Source: Pseudomonadota bacterium (GTDB taxonomy: Bacteria > Myxococcota_A > UBA796 > UBA9615). Taken from it: a stretch of DNA of 64,000 bases. Position numbers and translations under genes: made by a program. The notes beneath the pieces were generated by a model, which did no database searches, was not told where the DNA came from, and worked only from the letters and a program-made list of their open reading frames with translations. The stretch is from assembly GCA_024229515.1 (NCBI GenBank), contig JAAESI010000245.1, forward strand, positions 1 through 64,000, written 5' to 3'. Positions 8,912-18,739 of the stretch are shown here, piece after piece; the stretch's first letter is position 1, and each line of letters begins with the position of its first letter.

Positions 8912-9679
8912 GTGCCTCGCCTGACCTGCCTCGTTCTCACCCTCTCGCTCGTCGGCTACGGCGGCTTCTCCGGGTCCGGATGGGGCGATTCGACCGCCGG
9001 CTGGGAGGAAGACGGCGGCTCCCCGGCCACGTTCGGTGATGACGACGACGCCTCCAACGACGACGACGCAACCGACGACGACGACGACGCGGCCGGCGAC
9101 GACGATGACGCCACCGACGACGACGACGACGCAACCGACGACGACGACACCACCGACGGGGGCCTGTACGAGGGCGACGAGCCCGGCGAGTGCACCGACG
9201 GCGCGGACAACGATCTGGACGGCTGGTTCGACTGCGAAGACGTCGGCTGCTTCGGCTCCCCCGACTGCGAGGGCGAGGCCGGCGGGGACGACGACGACGC
9301 AACCGACGACGACGACGACGCAACCGACGACGACACCACTCCGCCCCCCGGCGACGACGACGACGACACCCCCGCGCCCGGCGCGCCCGCGATCACGTCC
9401 GTCACCTCGAACTGGAACGGCAGCACCGGCGAGTTCGAGTTCACCATCTACATGTCCGACGGCGACTGCGACCTCGGCCTCCCGACCATCTACTGGAGCG
9501 TGGACGGCGTCGAGCAGTCGCCCGCGACACTGACGGGCGGAAGCCTCAGCTGCTCCGGCCAGGTCGACTTCTTCATCGGGGGCCTGACCGCAACCTACAG
9601 CTACACGTTCGGCTTCTGGATCGACGACTCGGCGGGGAACCTGAGCGCGCCCTACACGCTGACGGTCACGGCGGCGTAG
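8912..9679 (+). CDS. Exported Asp-rich repeat protein
   Basis: The start is GTG 8912 with AAGG seven bases upstream. The N-terminus looks like a lipoprotein signal (MPRLTCLVLTLSLVGYGGFSG), except that the expected lipobox Cys is Tyr. Two blocks of DDDDATDDDDDAT repeats (about residues 42-80 and 126-153) flank a Cys-containing segment (GECTDGADNDLDGWFDCEDVGC) typical of metazoan-like DNDxDG calcium motifs in Myxococcota. The last 100 residues resemble an immunoglobulin-like beta sandwich (ITSVTSNWNGSTGEFEF to the end). The acidic linker is common in exported proteins of this group. Function is unknown. It overlaps the convergent srkA stop by 14 bp. Confidence 0.75.
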   Translation: MPRLTCLVLTLSLVGYGGFSGSGWGDSTAGWEEDGGSPATFGDDDDASNDDDATDDDDDAAGDDDDATDDDDDATDDDDTTDGGLYEGDEPGECTDGADNDLDGWFDCEDVGCFGSPDCEGEAGGDDDDATDDDDDATDDDTTPPPGDDDDDTPAPGAPAITSVTSNWNGSTGEFEFTIYMSDGDCDLGLPTIYWSVDGVEQSPATLTGGSLSCSGQVDFFIGGLTATYSYTFGFWIDDSAGNLSAPYTLTVTAA

Positions 9680-10634
9680 CCATCGCCAGACGCAGCTGCT
9701 CGGCCAGCTGCCCCGCCTCCCGCTGCCAGTACATCGCTGTCCCGAAGGACGGGAACGCCTGGGGGAAGGCCGGGTCCTCCCACCGCCGGGCGATCCAGGC
9801 GGCGAAGTGGACCAACCGCATCGCCCGGAGCGGCTCGATGAGCCGAAGCTGCCGCCGATCGAACGGCATCATCGTGGTGTAGCCCTCCAGCAGCAGCTCC
9901 TGGCGGCGCAGTCCCCACGCGTCGCTGCTCCCCTGCAGCATCCACAGGTCCTGGACGGCAGGACCGACGACCATGTCGTCGAAGTCGAGGAACACGAACC
10001 CCTGCCCCGTTCGGAGCACGTTGCCGAGGTGGCAGTCGCCGTGGATACGATGCAGGGGGACGCCCTCGAACCAGGGCGCCACCAGATCCTGCAGACGGCG
10101 CACCGTCGTGCTGTACGCCTCGCGTGCCGCGGGGTCGATCAGGTCGTGCTCGAGGAGGAAGTCGAGGTTGTCGCCCAGCCACTTCTGCGGCGTCATGTGC
10201 CATCGATACTCGGCTTCGGCGGAAGCCCCGACGGTGTGAATGCGCCCGATGACCCGGCCGATCTCGCGCAGCTGAGCGTCGTCCATCTCGTCCGGCGCGC
10301 GCCCCCCGAACCGGGGAAAGAGGGCGAACCGGATGCCCTCGATCTCGTCCAGGGTGGCCCCGTCCTCGAGCTCCAGGGGGGCCGCGACGGGCACCTCCAG
10401 GTCCTCCAGATCGATCAGGAAGTCGTGCTCGTCGAAGACCTGGTCCTCGGTCCAGCGGCCGGGCCGGTAGAACTTGCCGACGACGAACGAGCCGTCCGTC
10501 AGCTCCAGTTGGTAGACGCGGTTCTCGTAGCTGTTGAGCACGATGAAGCGGCCCGTGCAGCGGCGGTCGCCGACTTCGACGGCGTCCAGCACGCGCTCGG
10601 GCGTCAGCTTGAAGAAGAACTCGGTCAGGCTCAT
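9666..10634 (-). CDS. srkA: Stress response kinase A (SrkA/RdoA/YihE)
   Basis: This 322-residue APH-like protein kinase is highly similar by eye to Escherichia coli YihE along its whole length: LNSYENRVYQLELTDG, VGKFYRPGRWTEDQV, EVPVAAPL, HGDCHLGNVL (catalytic Asp and metal-binding Asn), FVFLDFDDMVVGPAVQDLWML and IEPLRAMRLVHFAAWIARRW. In E. coli it phosphorylates Ser/Thr and counters MazF-linked death during envelope stress. The ATG at 10634 overlaps the upstream methyltransferase stop as ATGA, so translation is coupled. Being last in an operon with a giant Ser/Thr kinase is unusual and hints at a stress-signalling module. Confidence 0.95.
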   Translation of the reverse strand: MSLTEFFFKLTPERVLDAVEVGDRRCTGRFIVLNSYENRVYQLELTDGSFVVGKFYRPGRWTEDQVFDEHDFLIDLEDLEVPVAAPLELEDGATLDEIEGIRFALFPRFGGRAPDEMDDAQLREIGRVIGRIHTVGASAEAEYRWHMTPQKWLGDNLDFLLEHDLIDPAAREAYSTTVRRLQDLVAPWFEGVPLHRIHGDCHLGNVLRTGQGFVFLDFDDMVVGPAVQDLWMLQGSSDAWGLRRQELLLEGYTTMMPFDRRQLRLIEPLRAMRLVHFAAWIARRWEDPAFPQAFPSFGTAMYWQREAGQLAEQLRLAMATPP

Positions 10635-11386
10635 GACTCGACCCTCAGGTGGCGGCGGATCGTGCGCCAGCCCTGCGTCAGGCTGCCATCCTCCTCGCGA
10701 AGCACGAGGGGGCCACCCATCTTGGCGTGCCCCGGCGGCGTCCCCGGCCCCGCCATGTAGGCCCGGTACTTCTCCCGACCGCCCCGGCGGGGGGTCACCA
10801 CGTGCACCGCCCACAGCGGCAGGCCGGCGCTTGCGAGGGCGGCGAGGCAGCGCGCGTCCTGACTCGCGTCCATGACGAGGGAGACGAAGCCGTCGGCGGT
10901 CACCGCGCGGGCAGCCGCCTCGGCGTAGGCCTCGATCCCGCCCCGCAGCTCGAAGCGGGCGGCGGTGCGCTGCGGGTCCGCGCTCTCGACTCCGCTGCCC
11001 ACCGGCATGAAGGGCGGCGTGCCGGTGACGATGTCGAACCCGCCGCCGACGTCCACGTCGCGCAGATCGCCCTCGATGATCGTCGTGCGGTCGGTCAGCC
11101 CGTTGAGCGCCATGTTCCGGAGCGCGAGATCGGCGGAGACAGCTTGCGCCTCGACGCACACGAACTCCGCTTCCGGGATCAGGGCCGAAAGCAGCAGGGT
11201 GACCGTTCCGTGGCCGCAGCCCAGGTCGAGCACGCGCCCCCCGGTGGGGAACATCCGCATGATCAGGTAGGCGGCGACGAGATCGTCGGTGCCGCTGCGG
11301 TGTCCGCGCGAGCGTTGCAGGACCTGGCGATCGAGGGACAGCCGGTCGAGGGATTCGCCCTCGGCGGGCACGAGCGACAACGTCAT
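10631..11386 (-). CDS. TrmN6-like SAM-dependent methyltransferase
   Basis: A 251-residue class I methyltransferase. Motif I is VLDLGCGHGTVTLLLS (about residues 48-63), followed by an acidic ribose-binding EAQ. The catalytic motif IV is GTPPFMP, a variant of the N/D-PP-F/Y motif of adenine-N6 methyltransferases. The architecture and the GGIEAYAEAAARAV and SLVMDAS stretches match the YfiC/TrmN6 family, which modifies A37 of tRNA-Val. The initial Asn/Asp being Thr (TPPF) makes the exact substrate uncertain. The start ATG 11386 overlaps the kinase stop as ATGA, and its own stop overlaps srkA, so it sits inside one coupled operon. Confidence 0.75.
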   Translation of the reverse strand: MTLSLVPAEGESLDRLSLDRQVLQRSRGHRSGTDDLVAAYLIMRMFPTGGRVLDLGCGHGTVTLLLSALIPEAEFVCVEAQAVSADLALRNMALNGLTDRTTIIEGDLRDVDVGGGFDIVTGTPPFMPVGSGVESADPQRTAARFELRGGIEAYAEAAARAVTADGFVSLVMDASQDARCLAALASAGLPLWAVHVVTPRRGGREKYRAYMAGPGTPPGHAKMGGPLVLREEDGSLTQGWRTIRRHLRVES

Positions 11387-14300
11387 CGTCCGGGGGACGG
11401 ACTCCAGCCGGCCCAGGACACGACCTCGAGCCGGCGCGTCACCGCGACCCAGCGTCCCAGGTGCTCGGGGCCGAGGTACCGGGCCTGCGCTTCCAGGCAC
11501 TTGATCGTCGCCTGCCGGGCCGCCGCGAGGGCAGCGCGGTCGCCGCGAACCTCCGCCACCCGCCCGAGCGCGCAGTGCACCCGCTCCTGTTCGAGCTGCA
11601 CGCCGGCGGCCAACGACGCGGCCATGCCGGCGCTGGCGGCGTAGTTCTGGGCGGCGTCGCCCTCGCCCTGAGCGAGGGCCGTGACGGCCCGCTCGGAGAG
11701 GCACTGCGCCAACGTCACGCGTTGTTCGGTGACCTGGAGGATGCGCTCGGCGCGCTCGAGGTGGCTATCGGCCTCCTCCAGCAGCCCGAGGCGGCGGCAG
11801 ATCTCCCCGAGGTGGGTGAGCGCCTGACCGAGCACCCGGAGGGCGCCCATGTCGTTGGCCTGGTCGGCCGCCCGGAGGCACTCGGCGCGGGCCCGCTCGG
11901 GGTCCCCGCGGAACCCGTAGAGCGTGGCCAACTCCAGTTCGATCCCCAGGGCCACGAGGTCGTCGCACTGGTCGTCGGCGAGCTGTCGGGCCTTGTGGAA
12001 GCCGGCCTCGGCGGCATCGAACTCGCCCAACTGCAGGTCGGCGGCGGCGGCGGCGGCGCGCGAGACCATCTCCCAGTAGGGATGCACGATGCGGCGGGCA
12101 TCAGCGGCGATGCCGAGCCAGCGGTCGCGGGCCGCAACGAGGCTCCCCGCGCGCTTGTCGACGGTGGCCACGAGGTGGCTGAGGTGGAACAGGGTCTCCC
12201 GCGGGGCGTCCACCTGGAGCGCCATCGAGAAGGCCTCTTCGACGGCGCCGATGACGCCCTCGTGGTTCTGCGACTGCTCGTACATCGCCGCACGCGACGT
12301 GAGCACCCGCAGCAGGCGCGCGGGATCGGTCGAGGCGATCTCCCGCATCAGCTCCAGGTCGGCCTCGGCCCGGCCCCACTCGCAAGCAGCGCAGGCGAGG
12401 TGAACGCGAGCTTCCAGCGCGTCCTCCAGGTCCGGGCTCCCGATGGAGGCGGCGGTGTCGACCCAGAGGTCGGCCATGGCGAGGCCGGTGGCAGTGCGGC
12501 CGGAGGCCTGCTCGCTGCGGGTGGCGGCGGCGAGCAACGGCAGCGCCGTCTCGGGCACCCCGGCGCGGAGGTAGGCACGGGCCGCCAGCGCGGGGCGTTC
12601 GTCGGATGCGGCCGGGTGCACGGGGTGATCCTCGACCACCATCACGGCGAACCGGCCGGCGGCGGCCTTGCGTTCGTCGGCGGACAGGAGCTCCCAGGCG
12701 ATGTCGCCGGACTCGCGGTCGGCCAGCTCCAGGCCCCAGCTTCCGCGGGCGGGCCGTTCGTGGGCGAGGCCACGCCGCACGACCTCGTTGATCGCCTCGA
12801 TGAAGTCGTCCTCGTCCCACTCGCCGGTGGCGAGCAGCCACTCGAGCACCACGGGGCGGTTGACCAACCCGAGCACGCCGATGGCCTCCAACGCCAGCGG
12901 GGTGAGGTCGCGCATTCGGGCCTTCCAGCGCTCGCGGGGATCGCCGGAGGCAACGGCCAGCAGATCGTCCTCGGTGGCCTCCCGGCCGGAGGCGCGTCCG
13001 GCTTCGTGCAGCAGCGACCGCACCCACTCCAGGAGCGCGCGGGGGGTCTCGTTGACCCGCTCGACGACCGCGCGCCGGGCGAGGCGGGTCGGCGGAACGT
13101 TCCACCCCAGGGCGGTCTGGAGGGTGACCGCGATGTCGGCGCCGAGCAGCGGCGGAAGCGGCGTACCAGCGCCCGCCCAGGGCTCGGGTTCACCGTCACC
13201 GACCACCACGATCAGGCGCGGGCGACCCCGCAGGGGCGTGTCGTCCGGCGGCGGCGTGGCGAGGTAGCGAAGGAGGTCGAGGGAGTCGGGGTCGGCGGCC
13301 TCGGAGTCGTCGACCAGCAGCGCCACCGGAGCCTGCTCCACCATGAGGGCGAGCAGCCGCTCGGCGGCCTGGTAGTAGAGCACCCGGCGGGAGGCGGGAT
13401 CCGGCTCCGGCGGAGGCTGGAAGCCCATGCGATCGAACGTCGGCTGGAGGCCGGGGCAGAAGTCGAGGGCCATCGCCCCGGCTGCACCCAGCGCCTCCAC
13501 GATCCGTCGCGCGGGCACGCTCCCCAGGTAGAAGGGCGCGCTCTCGAAGAGTACCCGGACCATCGACATGCCGACGGCCGGGTCCATGCCCCGGGCGGCG
13601 AGCACGATGGCGTTCAGCTCGAACCGGAGCACGTCCCGCAACTCGGCGAGCAAGCGCGTGCGACCCGCACCGCTGGGGCCCCGGAACCAGTGCAGGGGGG
13701 GCTGCGCGGTCTCCAACTGGAACGCGAAGATGGCCTGGGTGACGAGCTGATCGCGGCCGCGGAAGGCGGGGGCGAACAGCTCGGCGATGTCGTCCATCGC
13801 GAGCACGTCGTCGATGGGGGCGAAGAGGCTGGAGGCGCCGACGTCCTCCTGGTATTCGGGCCGGATGGGGGCTTCGGGGGTGACCGCCTCGGCCGGGTCG
13901 GTGCTGACGCCGAGGAACGGCCGCGTCGCCAGCTCTTCGGGCTGCGGGGTGCGCACGTCCCAGGTGCCGGGGTCCAGGCCGGGGGCGCGGATGGCGCCGT
14001 GGGCGGCGGTGGGATCGGGGGTCGGGATCCCATCGGGGCCGAGGATCCCGGCCTTCGGGATCGGGTGCTCCCGCATGATCTCCTCAAGCCGGCCGGCCGC
14101 TTCCAGGGCGGACACGACGGCCAGCGGGAGGTCGCGCGGATCCGCCATCCGGTCGGGCTTCCGGTTCTGCAGGGTGCAGTCCGGGGCGAGGTGGCTGAGC
14201 AACTCGTCGCGCACGGCGCCGGCGTCGGGGGGCCGGGCAGAGCGGTCCTTCTCGAGCAGCCGATTGACGTAGTCGCAGAGGCTGCGGGGCAGGTGCGGGA

Positions 14301-15036
14301 CGTAGTCGGCGAGGCGGGGCGCGGGGTCCGTCACGTGCGCCATGAGGAGGTCGAACAGCGACGGCGCGGTGAACGGAGGCCGGCCGGAGATGACCTCGAA
14401 GAGGATGACGCCGAGGCTGTAGAGGTCCGCGCGCCCGTCGAGGTCGAGGCTGCGCGCCTGCTCGGGGCTCATGTAGCGGGCGGTGCCCACGGTCTCGCCC
14501 ACGGCGGTCAGCTGCTGCACGCCGTCCAGGGCCAGCGGCTTGGCGATGCCGAAGTCCACGAGGCGCGCGCGGCCGGCGCTGTCCACGAGGATGTTCTCGG
14601 GCTTCAGGTCGCGGTGGAGGATGCGGCAGCCGTGTAGGTACGACATGGCGTCGCAGACCTGGGCGGCGGTGGCGATGACGGGGGCGACCCACTGGGGGGG
14701 CAGCGGGCGGGGGTCCGGCTCCTTGCGCGCGCGGCGCCCCGAGACGTGCCACAGGTCGCCGCCGGGGACCCACTCCATGACGATGTACTCGCCGTCGTTG
14801 CAGATGCCGTAGCGGTGCACGGCCACGATGTTCGGGTGCCGCAGTCGCGCGACCGCGGCGAACTCCCGGCGGAACCGGCGGGCGGGGCCGACCGCCCCGG
14901 GCTGGCGGCGCACCAGCTTGACGGCGCACAGCGCCCCGGTTTCGGTGTCGACCGCCCGGTAGACCGCCCCCATGCCGCCGACGCCGACCAGGACAAGGTC
15001 GGAGAGGCCGTCAATTCGAGGGGTGTGGCTTTCCAA
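11383..15036 (-). CDS. Giant Ser/Thr protein kinase with ATPase and TPR regions
   Basis: A PknB-type kinase domain occupies residues about 10-275: GVGGMGAVY loop, HRDLKPEN at 141-148, DFG at 161-163, SPE at 189. A P-loop ATPase module follows. Its Walker A is GPSGAGRTR (453-461), with Arg replacing the usual Lys, and its Walker B-like strand is VALLVDDSE (571-579). The last 450 residues are Ala/Leu-rich helical repeats (TPR-like). This architecture is frequent in myxobacteria. TTG 15036 is the assigned start. A good GGAGG lies about 33 bases upstream of it and nine bases before an in-frame CTG, so the true start may be slightly earlier. It heads an operon with the methyltransferase and srkA. 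Confidence 0.88.
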   Translation of the reverse strand: MESHTPRIDGLSDLVLVGVGGMGAVYRAVDTETGALCAVKLVRRQPGAVGPARRFRREFAAVARLRHPNIVAVHRYGICNDGEYIVMEWVPGGDLWHVSGRRARKEPDPRPLPPQWVAPVIATAAQVCDAMSYLHGCRILHRDLKPENILVDSAGRARLVDFGIAKPLALDGVQQLTAVGETVGTARYMSPEQARSLDLDGRADLYSLGVILFEVISGRPPFTAPSLFDLLMAHVTDPAPRLADYVPHLPRSLCDYVNRLLEKDRSARPPDAGAVRDELLSHLAPDCTLQNRKPDRMADPRDLPLAVVSALEAAGRLEEIMREHPIPKAGILGPDGIPTPDPTAAHGAIRAPGLDPGTWDVRTPQPEELATRPFLGVSTDPAEAVTPEAPIRPEYQEDVGASSLFAPIDDVLAMDDIAELFAPAFRGRDQLVTQAIFAFQLETAQPPLHWFRGPSGAGRTRLLAELRDVLRFELNAIVLAARGMDPAVGMSMVRVLFESAPFYLGSVPARRIVEALGAAGAMALDFCPGLQPTFDRMGFQPPPEPDPASRRVLYYQAAERLLALMVEQAPVALLVDDSEAADPDSLDLLRYLATPPPDDTPLRGRPRLIVVVGDGEPEPWAGAGTPLPPLLGADIAVTLQTALGWNVPPTRLARRAVVERVNETPRALLEWVRSLLHEAGRASGREATEDDLLAVASGDPRERWKARMRDLTPLALEAIGVLGLVNRPVVLEWLLATGEWDEDDFIEAINEVVRRGLAHERPARGSWGLELADRESGDIAWELLSADERKAAAGRFAVMVVEDHPVHPAASDERPALAARAYLRAGVPETALPLLAAATRSEQASGRTATGLAMADLWVDTAASIGSPDLEDALEARVHLACAACEWGRAEADLELMREIASTDPARLLRVLTSRAAMYEQSQNHEGVIGAVEEAFSMALQVDAPRETLFHLSHLVATVDKRAGSLVAARDRWLGIAADARRIVHPYWEMVSRAAAAAADLQLGEFDAAEAGFHKARQLADDQCDDLVALGIELELATLYGFRGDPERARAECLRAADQANDMGALRVLGQALTHLGEICRRLGLLEEADSHLERAERILQVTEQRVTLAQCLSERAVTALAQGEGDAAQNYAASAGMAASLAAGVQLEQERVHCALGRVAEVRGDRAALAAARQATIKCLEAQARYLGPEHLGRWVAVTRRLEVVSWAGWSPSPGR

Positions 15037-15131
15037 GAGGGGTCGCGCGCCTTGCAGGAAAAAGTTCCTCCGGGAGAACCATCAGTGTACCCGAGGAGGC
15101 CCGGCGAAACCGGCGCCGCCGCCCCTCCAAA
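15037..15131. promoter_or_regulatory. Gap between the two giant kinase genes; possible promoter
   Basis: On the minus strand this 95-bp gap contains TACACT, a plausible -10 box, then GGAGGA about 20 bases further on and a T-run. There is no strong -35. It may give the second kinase operon its own promoter. No gene is visible. Confidence 0.3.
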
Positions 15132-18100
15132 TCAGCGTCGGCGGCGATGACCGAACTTGAGGCGGCTCACCATGTCGGCCTGGAGCCGCTTGAGGCGTTC
15201 GGCGACGCCCGGCGTGGACTCGGCGTGGATGCTGCGCCTGAGCGAGTTCAGCAGCAACGGGTGACCGATCGGGGACTGGGCCTGGAGGATTTCGGCGTCC
15301 TGAAGGGCGGAGCTGGCCTCGCTGGCGCGGCCGCTGCGGATGCCGAGCTCGGCCCGGAGCACGGCGCGGGCGGTGCGGAGCTCATGGGAGTGGGGGCTCG
15401 CCACGCTCTGCTCGTCGCCCGCCTCGGTGAGGGTCTCGCGCGCGGCCACGAGATCGCCCGCGTCCAGGTTCATCGCGGCGAGGTTCAGCAGGATGCTCTC
15501 GTTGTGGAGCCCCCGCTGGCGGCCCAGGACCAGGGCCGTCTGGTACGCCTGCTTCGCCGCCGGGAGCCGACCGGCGATGCGCTCGACCTCTCCGCGGAAC
15601 AGCCACAGGTTCTGCAGGTCCTGCCAGGAGGCGCGGGCCCGGAGCTGACCGCGGAGCTTGTCCAGCCACAGCTTGGCCCGCTCGATGTCGCCCAACGAGG
15701 TCGCGATGGGGAGCCTCGCCACGAGCACCGAGAGCATCAGGTTGTCGTCCTGCAGCCCCTGCACGAGCGCCCACGCGCGCTCGCCCAGCTCGTCGGCCTT
15801 GCCGAGGTCTCCCTCGAGCCTGCAGGCATCCGCCAAGAGCGTCAGCGCACGGCACTCCCAGAGCGTCGAACCGACCGCCCGGGCTCCGTCCAGACCCCGC
15901 TGCAGCGACTCACGCGCGTCTGTCGGCCGACCGGCCCGACGCAGCGCCTCGGCGTGCACGAGATCGGCCCGGCACCGCTCGATCGACGGCGGCAGGGCGA
16001 CCCAGAGGGGCTGAAGCATGTCGAGGGCTCCGGCCAGCTCCGACGGGGAGCCCGGCGGATCGCGGACCTCGTGCTCGAGCACCGAGGACAGGACCTGAAG
16101 ATCGGCCTCCTCCTCGGGGCGGAGCAGACCGCTGCTGCCGTTGAGGCGCTTTCGGGCGGAGTCCGCGGCGCGGAACGCGGCCTTGATCTCCCAGCGGTCC
16201 CGCAGCAGGTGGGCCGCTTCCAGTTCGTCGCGGGCGGCGAGGTCGTCCTGCCCGCAGGCGGACCGGTTCCAGGCGGCCTCCAGCAGGCGCTCGGCTCGGC
16301 CGTGCCCCCGGCTGCTGGCCTCCAGCACGACCGCCCAGCCCTTGTGGAACTCCATCCGCCGGACCAGGTCGATGCCCTCGCGGATGCTCTCGGCCAGCGC
16401 GGTGTGGGCCAGCCGCGGGCCTTCGTCGCGCACGTCGACCAGCGCCCCCATCACCAGGGGACCGAGGGCCGCCTCGATGCGTCGGGACGGAACCCCGAGC
16501 CGACGCGCGGCTTGGAGGAGGTAGCCGTGGTGGGCTCGCTCGCGGACGAGGCTCAGCAGATCCAGCGTCGTCTGGGCCGCCTCCGGATCCTCGGAGGACT
16601 CCACCGCGTCGCGGGCGCGGGCGCGCAGGATGCTGTCCAACTTGAGGGAGCCGGCTGTCGAAGGGGTGTCGCCTCGCAGCTCGAACCCGCCCGGGTGCCA
16701 GCGAAGGCGATCGGTCTCGTGCAGGTGGCGCGCGATCTGCTGCGAGGCCCGGGGATCTCCCTTGGACCAGCGGGCGATCTCCATGCCCAGGTCGGGGCTC
16801 GCGCCCGCGGTGAACTTGAGGACCTCCGCGATCGCCTGATCGGGGAGCTTGTCCATCGCCTGGACCTTGGTCCCCTCCTGGGCGCGGAGCATGACCCAGG
16901 CGGGGTCGGCCTCCTCCTGGTCGGGGTCGGTGCGCACGGTCGCGACGACCGCCACGGGGAGGTCGCCCTCGGCCCGGAACAGCTGCTTGAGCCACGTCAC
17001 GAGCGCGCGATCGGAGGCGCGGTCGATGTCCTCCAGCCACAACAGAAGCGGCCGGCGGCGGCACAGCACGGAGAACAGCTCGACGGCGGTGGTCGACTCC
17101 TCCAGCTCCGGCCCGCGGGCGTGCTGCCGGGGGCTGAGCATCGCGATCAGCCGGGGAACGAGATCGGCCTCGGGCGGGTAGCCGGCCTCCGCGAGCACGC
17201 GGCGAACCCGATCCTCCCGCAGATGCTCGGGCAGCTCCGCGACCCGGAGCACACGGTGGAGCAGGCGACGCAGGGCGCCGGCGCCGGAGCCGTCGCCGCG
17301 GAACCGGACGTGGTGAGAGCGGGCGACGCCGACCTCTTCAGCGACGGCCGCGAGCTCACGGGCGAAGCGGGTCTTGCCCCGTCCCCCCGGCCCTTCGACC
17401 ATCAGGAGCACGGGCCGCTTGGTCTCGGCGACGCTGGCGAGGTGCTGCCACGCCTCCTTCCACTGCTCTTCCCGGCCCGTCAGGGGGGCATCGCGCATGG
17501 ACAGGAGCGCGTAGGAGACAGCCGGTGCGGCGTCGTCCGCGGGCGGCTTGGAGACCTTGTCCAACCCCTCGGACCACGCCTTGGCGTCGGGCCGATCGAC
17601 CGCCCAGGACGGCGGAAGCTGAACTTCTTCCTCGCCCGCGGGGGCCAACTCGAGGGTGATGGAGCCACCCTCCACGATCGGCATCACCTCGGCGTCGTGG
17701 CGGCCGACGTCGGGGTCGGTGTCCCGATCCTCAGGTCGCGCGACCACCTGGAGCATGAGGTCGGTCGACTCCGGCGAGAGCTCATGCTCCGGGGCCGGCG
17801 TCGTGAGGTCGTGGATCATCGAGCTGGGGAGCGTGCGGCGGGCATCCGCGGCCCAGCCAAAGCGCTGCGCGGGATCCGGCGCGAGCATGCGCAACAGGAA
17901 CCGCCGCAGCGGAATGCCCAGATCCGACAGCGCGTGCACCGGCGGGCTGAAGCGGCTGCGCACGCGCCCCGCCCACATCGCGTCGTCGGTCTCGCCTTCG
18001 AACGGGAGCTTGCCCAGGAGCAGCTCCGCGAGCACCACGCCGAGGCTGTAGATGTCCGACCAGGGGCCGATGTCGCCGACCTCGCCTTCGACCTGTTCGG

Positions 18101-18719
18101 GGGCCATGTAGGCGCGGGTGCCCGGCGCGGTGGGAGCGCCCAGCGGGTTCAGGTTCGCGCTGCTGGGGAGCTCGTCGCCGCCCCGTCCGGGCGCGGACCA
18201 CGCGGCGATGCCGAAATCGAGCAGGTGAACCGTCGGCTCCAGCGGGTCGCCCGACAGCAGGATGTTCGACGGCTTGAGGTCACGATGAACAACGCCCCGC
18301 CCGTGCGCGTACGCGAGTGCGTCCAGGGTCTGGCTCGCGATCGCCCGGATCCACCGCCAGGGCCGCGGGCGATCGGCCCACAGGCTCAGGGAGCGGCCGG
18401 AGACGAACTCGAACACGAGGCCGGGGGTGCCGTCGCCTCCTTCGGGATCCGCCAGGACCGTGCGGTCCAGCAAGGCCACGAGGTTGGGGTGGTTCAGCCG
18501 CGCGACGGTGTGCGCTTCGGCCGCCAGCCAGCGCGCGGGATCGAACTGGGAGTCCTTCGGAATCTTGATCGCGACTTCGCGATCAACGGCCGTGTCGGTC
18601 GCCTGCCAGACCTCGCCCATGCCCCCCTGCCCGACCAGTCGGGTGAGTCGATAACGTCCGTCGACGGAAGCGGCGCCAGCCCGCGAGTCGTCTCCGGCCT
18701 CAGAGCGGGGCCCGGTCAC
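15132..18719 (-). CDS. Giant Ser/Thr protein kinase with intact AAA-type ATPase and TPR region
   Basis: A 1195-residue paralogue in layout of the kinase at 11383. The kinase domain spans about 22-300: GQGGMGEVW at 30, catalytic Lys at 52, HRDLKPSN at 145-152, DFG at 168-170, APE in YMAPEQV. The ATPase Walker A GPGGRGKT (443-450) is intact and Walker B reads LLLWLEDIDRASD. From about residue 720 to the end it is helical repeats. No transmembrane helix is seen, so it is probably cytosolic. GTG 18719 lies only 20 bp from the start of the divergent FHA-activator gene, so at least one of their promoters must be inside coding DNA or one annotated start is too early. Confidence 0.88.
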   Translation of the reverse strand: MTGPRSEAGDDSRAGAASVDGRYRLTRLVGQGGMGEVWQATDTAVDREVAIKIPKDSQFDPARWLAAEAHTVARLNHPNLVALLDRTVLADPEGGDGTPGLVFEFVSGRSLSLWADRPRPWRWIRAIASQTLDALAYAHGRGVVHRDLKPSNILLSGDPLEPTVHLLDFGIAAWSAPGRGGDELPSSANLNPLGAPTAPGTRAYMAPEQVEGEVGDIGPWSDIYSLGVVLAELLLGKLPFEGETDDAMWAGRVRSRFSPPVHALSDLGIPLRRFLLRMLAPDPAQRFGWAADARRTLPSSMIHDLTTPAPEHELSPESTDLMLQVVARPEDRDTDPDVGRHDAEVMPIVEGGSITLELAPAGEEEVQLPPSWAVDRPDAKAWSEGLDKVSKPPADDAAPAVSYALLSMRDAPLTGREEQWKEAWQHLASVAETKRPVLLMVEGPGGRGKTRFARELAAVAEEVGVARSHHVRFRGDGSGAGALRRLLHRVLRVAELPEHLREDRVRRVLAEAGYPPEADLVPRLIAMLSPRQHARGPELEESTTAVELFSVLCRRRPLLLWLEDIDRASDRALVTWLKQLFRAEGDLPVAVVATVRTDPDQEEADPAWVMLRAQEGTKVQAMDKLPDQAIAEVLKFTAGASPDLGMEIARWSKGDPRASQQIARHLHETDRLRWHPGGFELRGDTPSTAGSLKLDSILRARARDAVESSEDPEAAQTTLDLLSLVRERAHHGYLLQAARRLGVPSRRIEAALGPLVMGALVDVRDEGPRLAHTALAESIREGIDLVRRMEFHKGWAVVLEASSRGHGRAERLLEAAWNRSACGQDDLAARDELEAAHLLRDRWEIKAAFRAADSARKRLNGSSGLLRPEEEADLQVLSSVLEHEVRDPPGSPSELAGALDMLQPLWVALPPSIERCRADLVHAEALRRAGRPTDARESLQRGLDGARAVGSTLWECRALTLLADACRLEGDLGKADELGERAWALVQGLQDDNLMLSVLVARLPIATSLGDIERAKLWLDKLRGQLRARASWQDLQNLWLFRGEVERIAGRLPAAKQAYQTALVLGRQRGLHNESILLNLAAMNLDAGDLVAARETLTEAGDEQSVASPHSHELRTARAVLRAELGIRSGRASEASSALQDAEILQAQSPIGHPLLLNSLRRSIHAESTPGVAERLKRLQADMVSRLKFGHRRRR

Positions 18720-18739
18720 GCTGCTATTCTGCCACTCCC

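Noticed and set aside
9037-9366. Tandem DNA repeat or CRISPR-like array
   Set aside because: The GAC-rich repetition encodes the DDDDAT protein linker; there are no unique spacers of equal length.
9666-11159. 497-residue fusion of a methyltransferase-region peptide and SrkA
   Set aside because: The first 175 residues are the wrong frame of the methyltransferase gene; SrkA starts at the ATGA overlap at 10634.
11461-14637. 1058-residue plus-strand frame
   Set aside because: It lies opposite the giant kinase gene, has no family features and has unusual His/Gly/Glu-rich composition.
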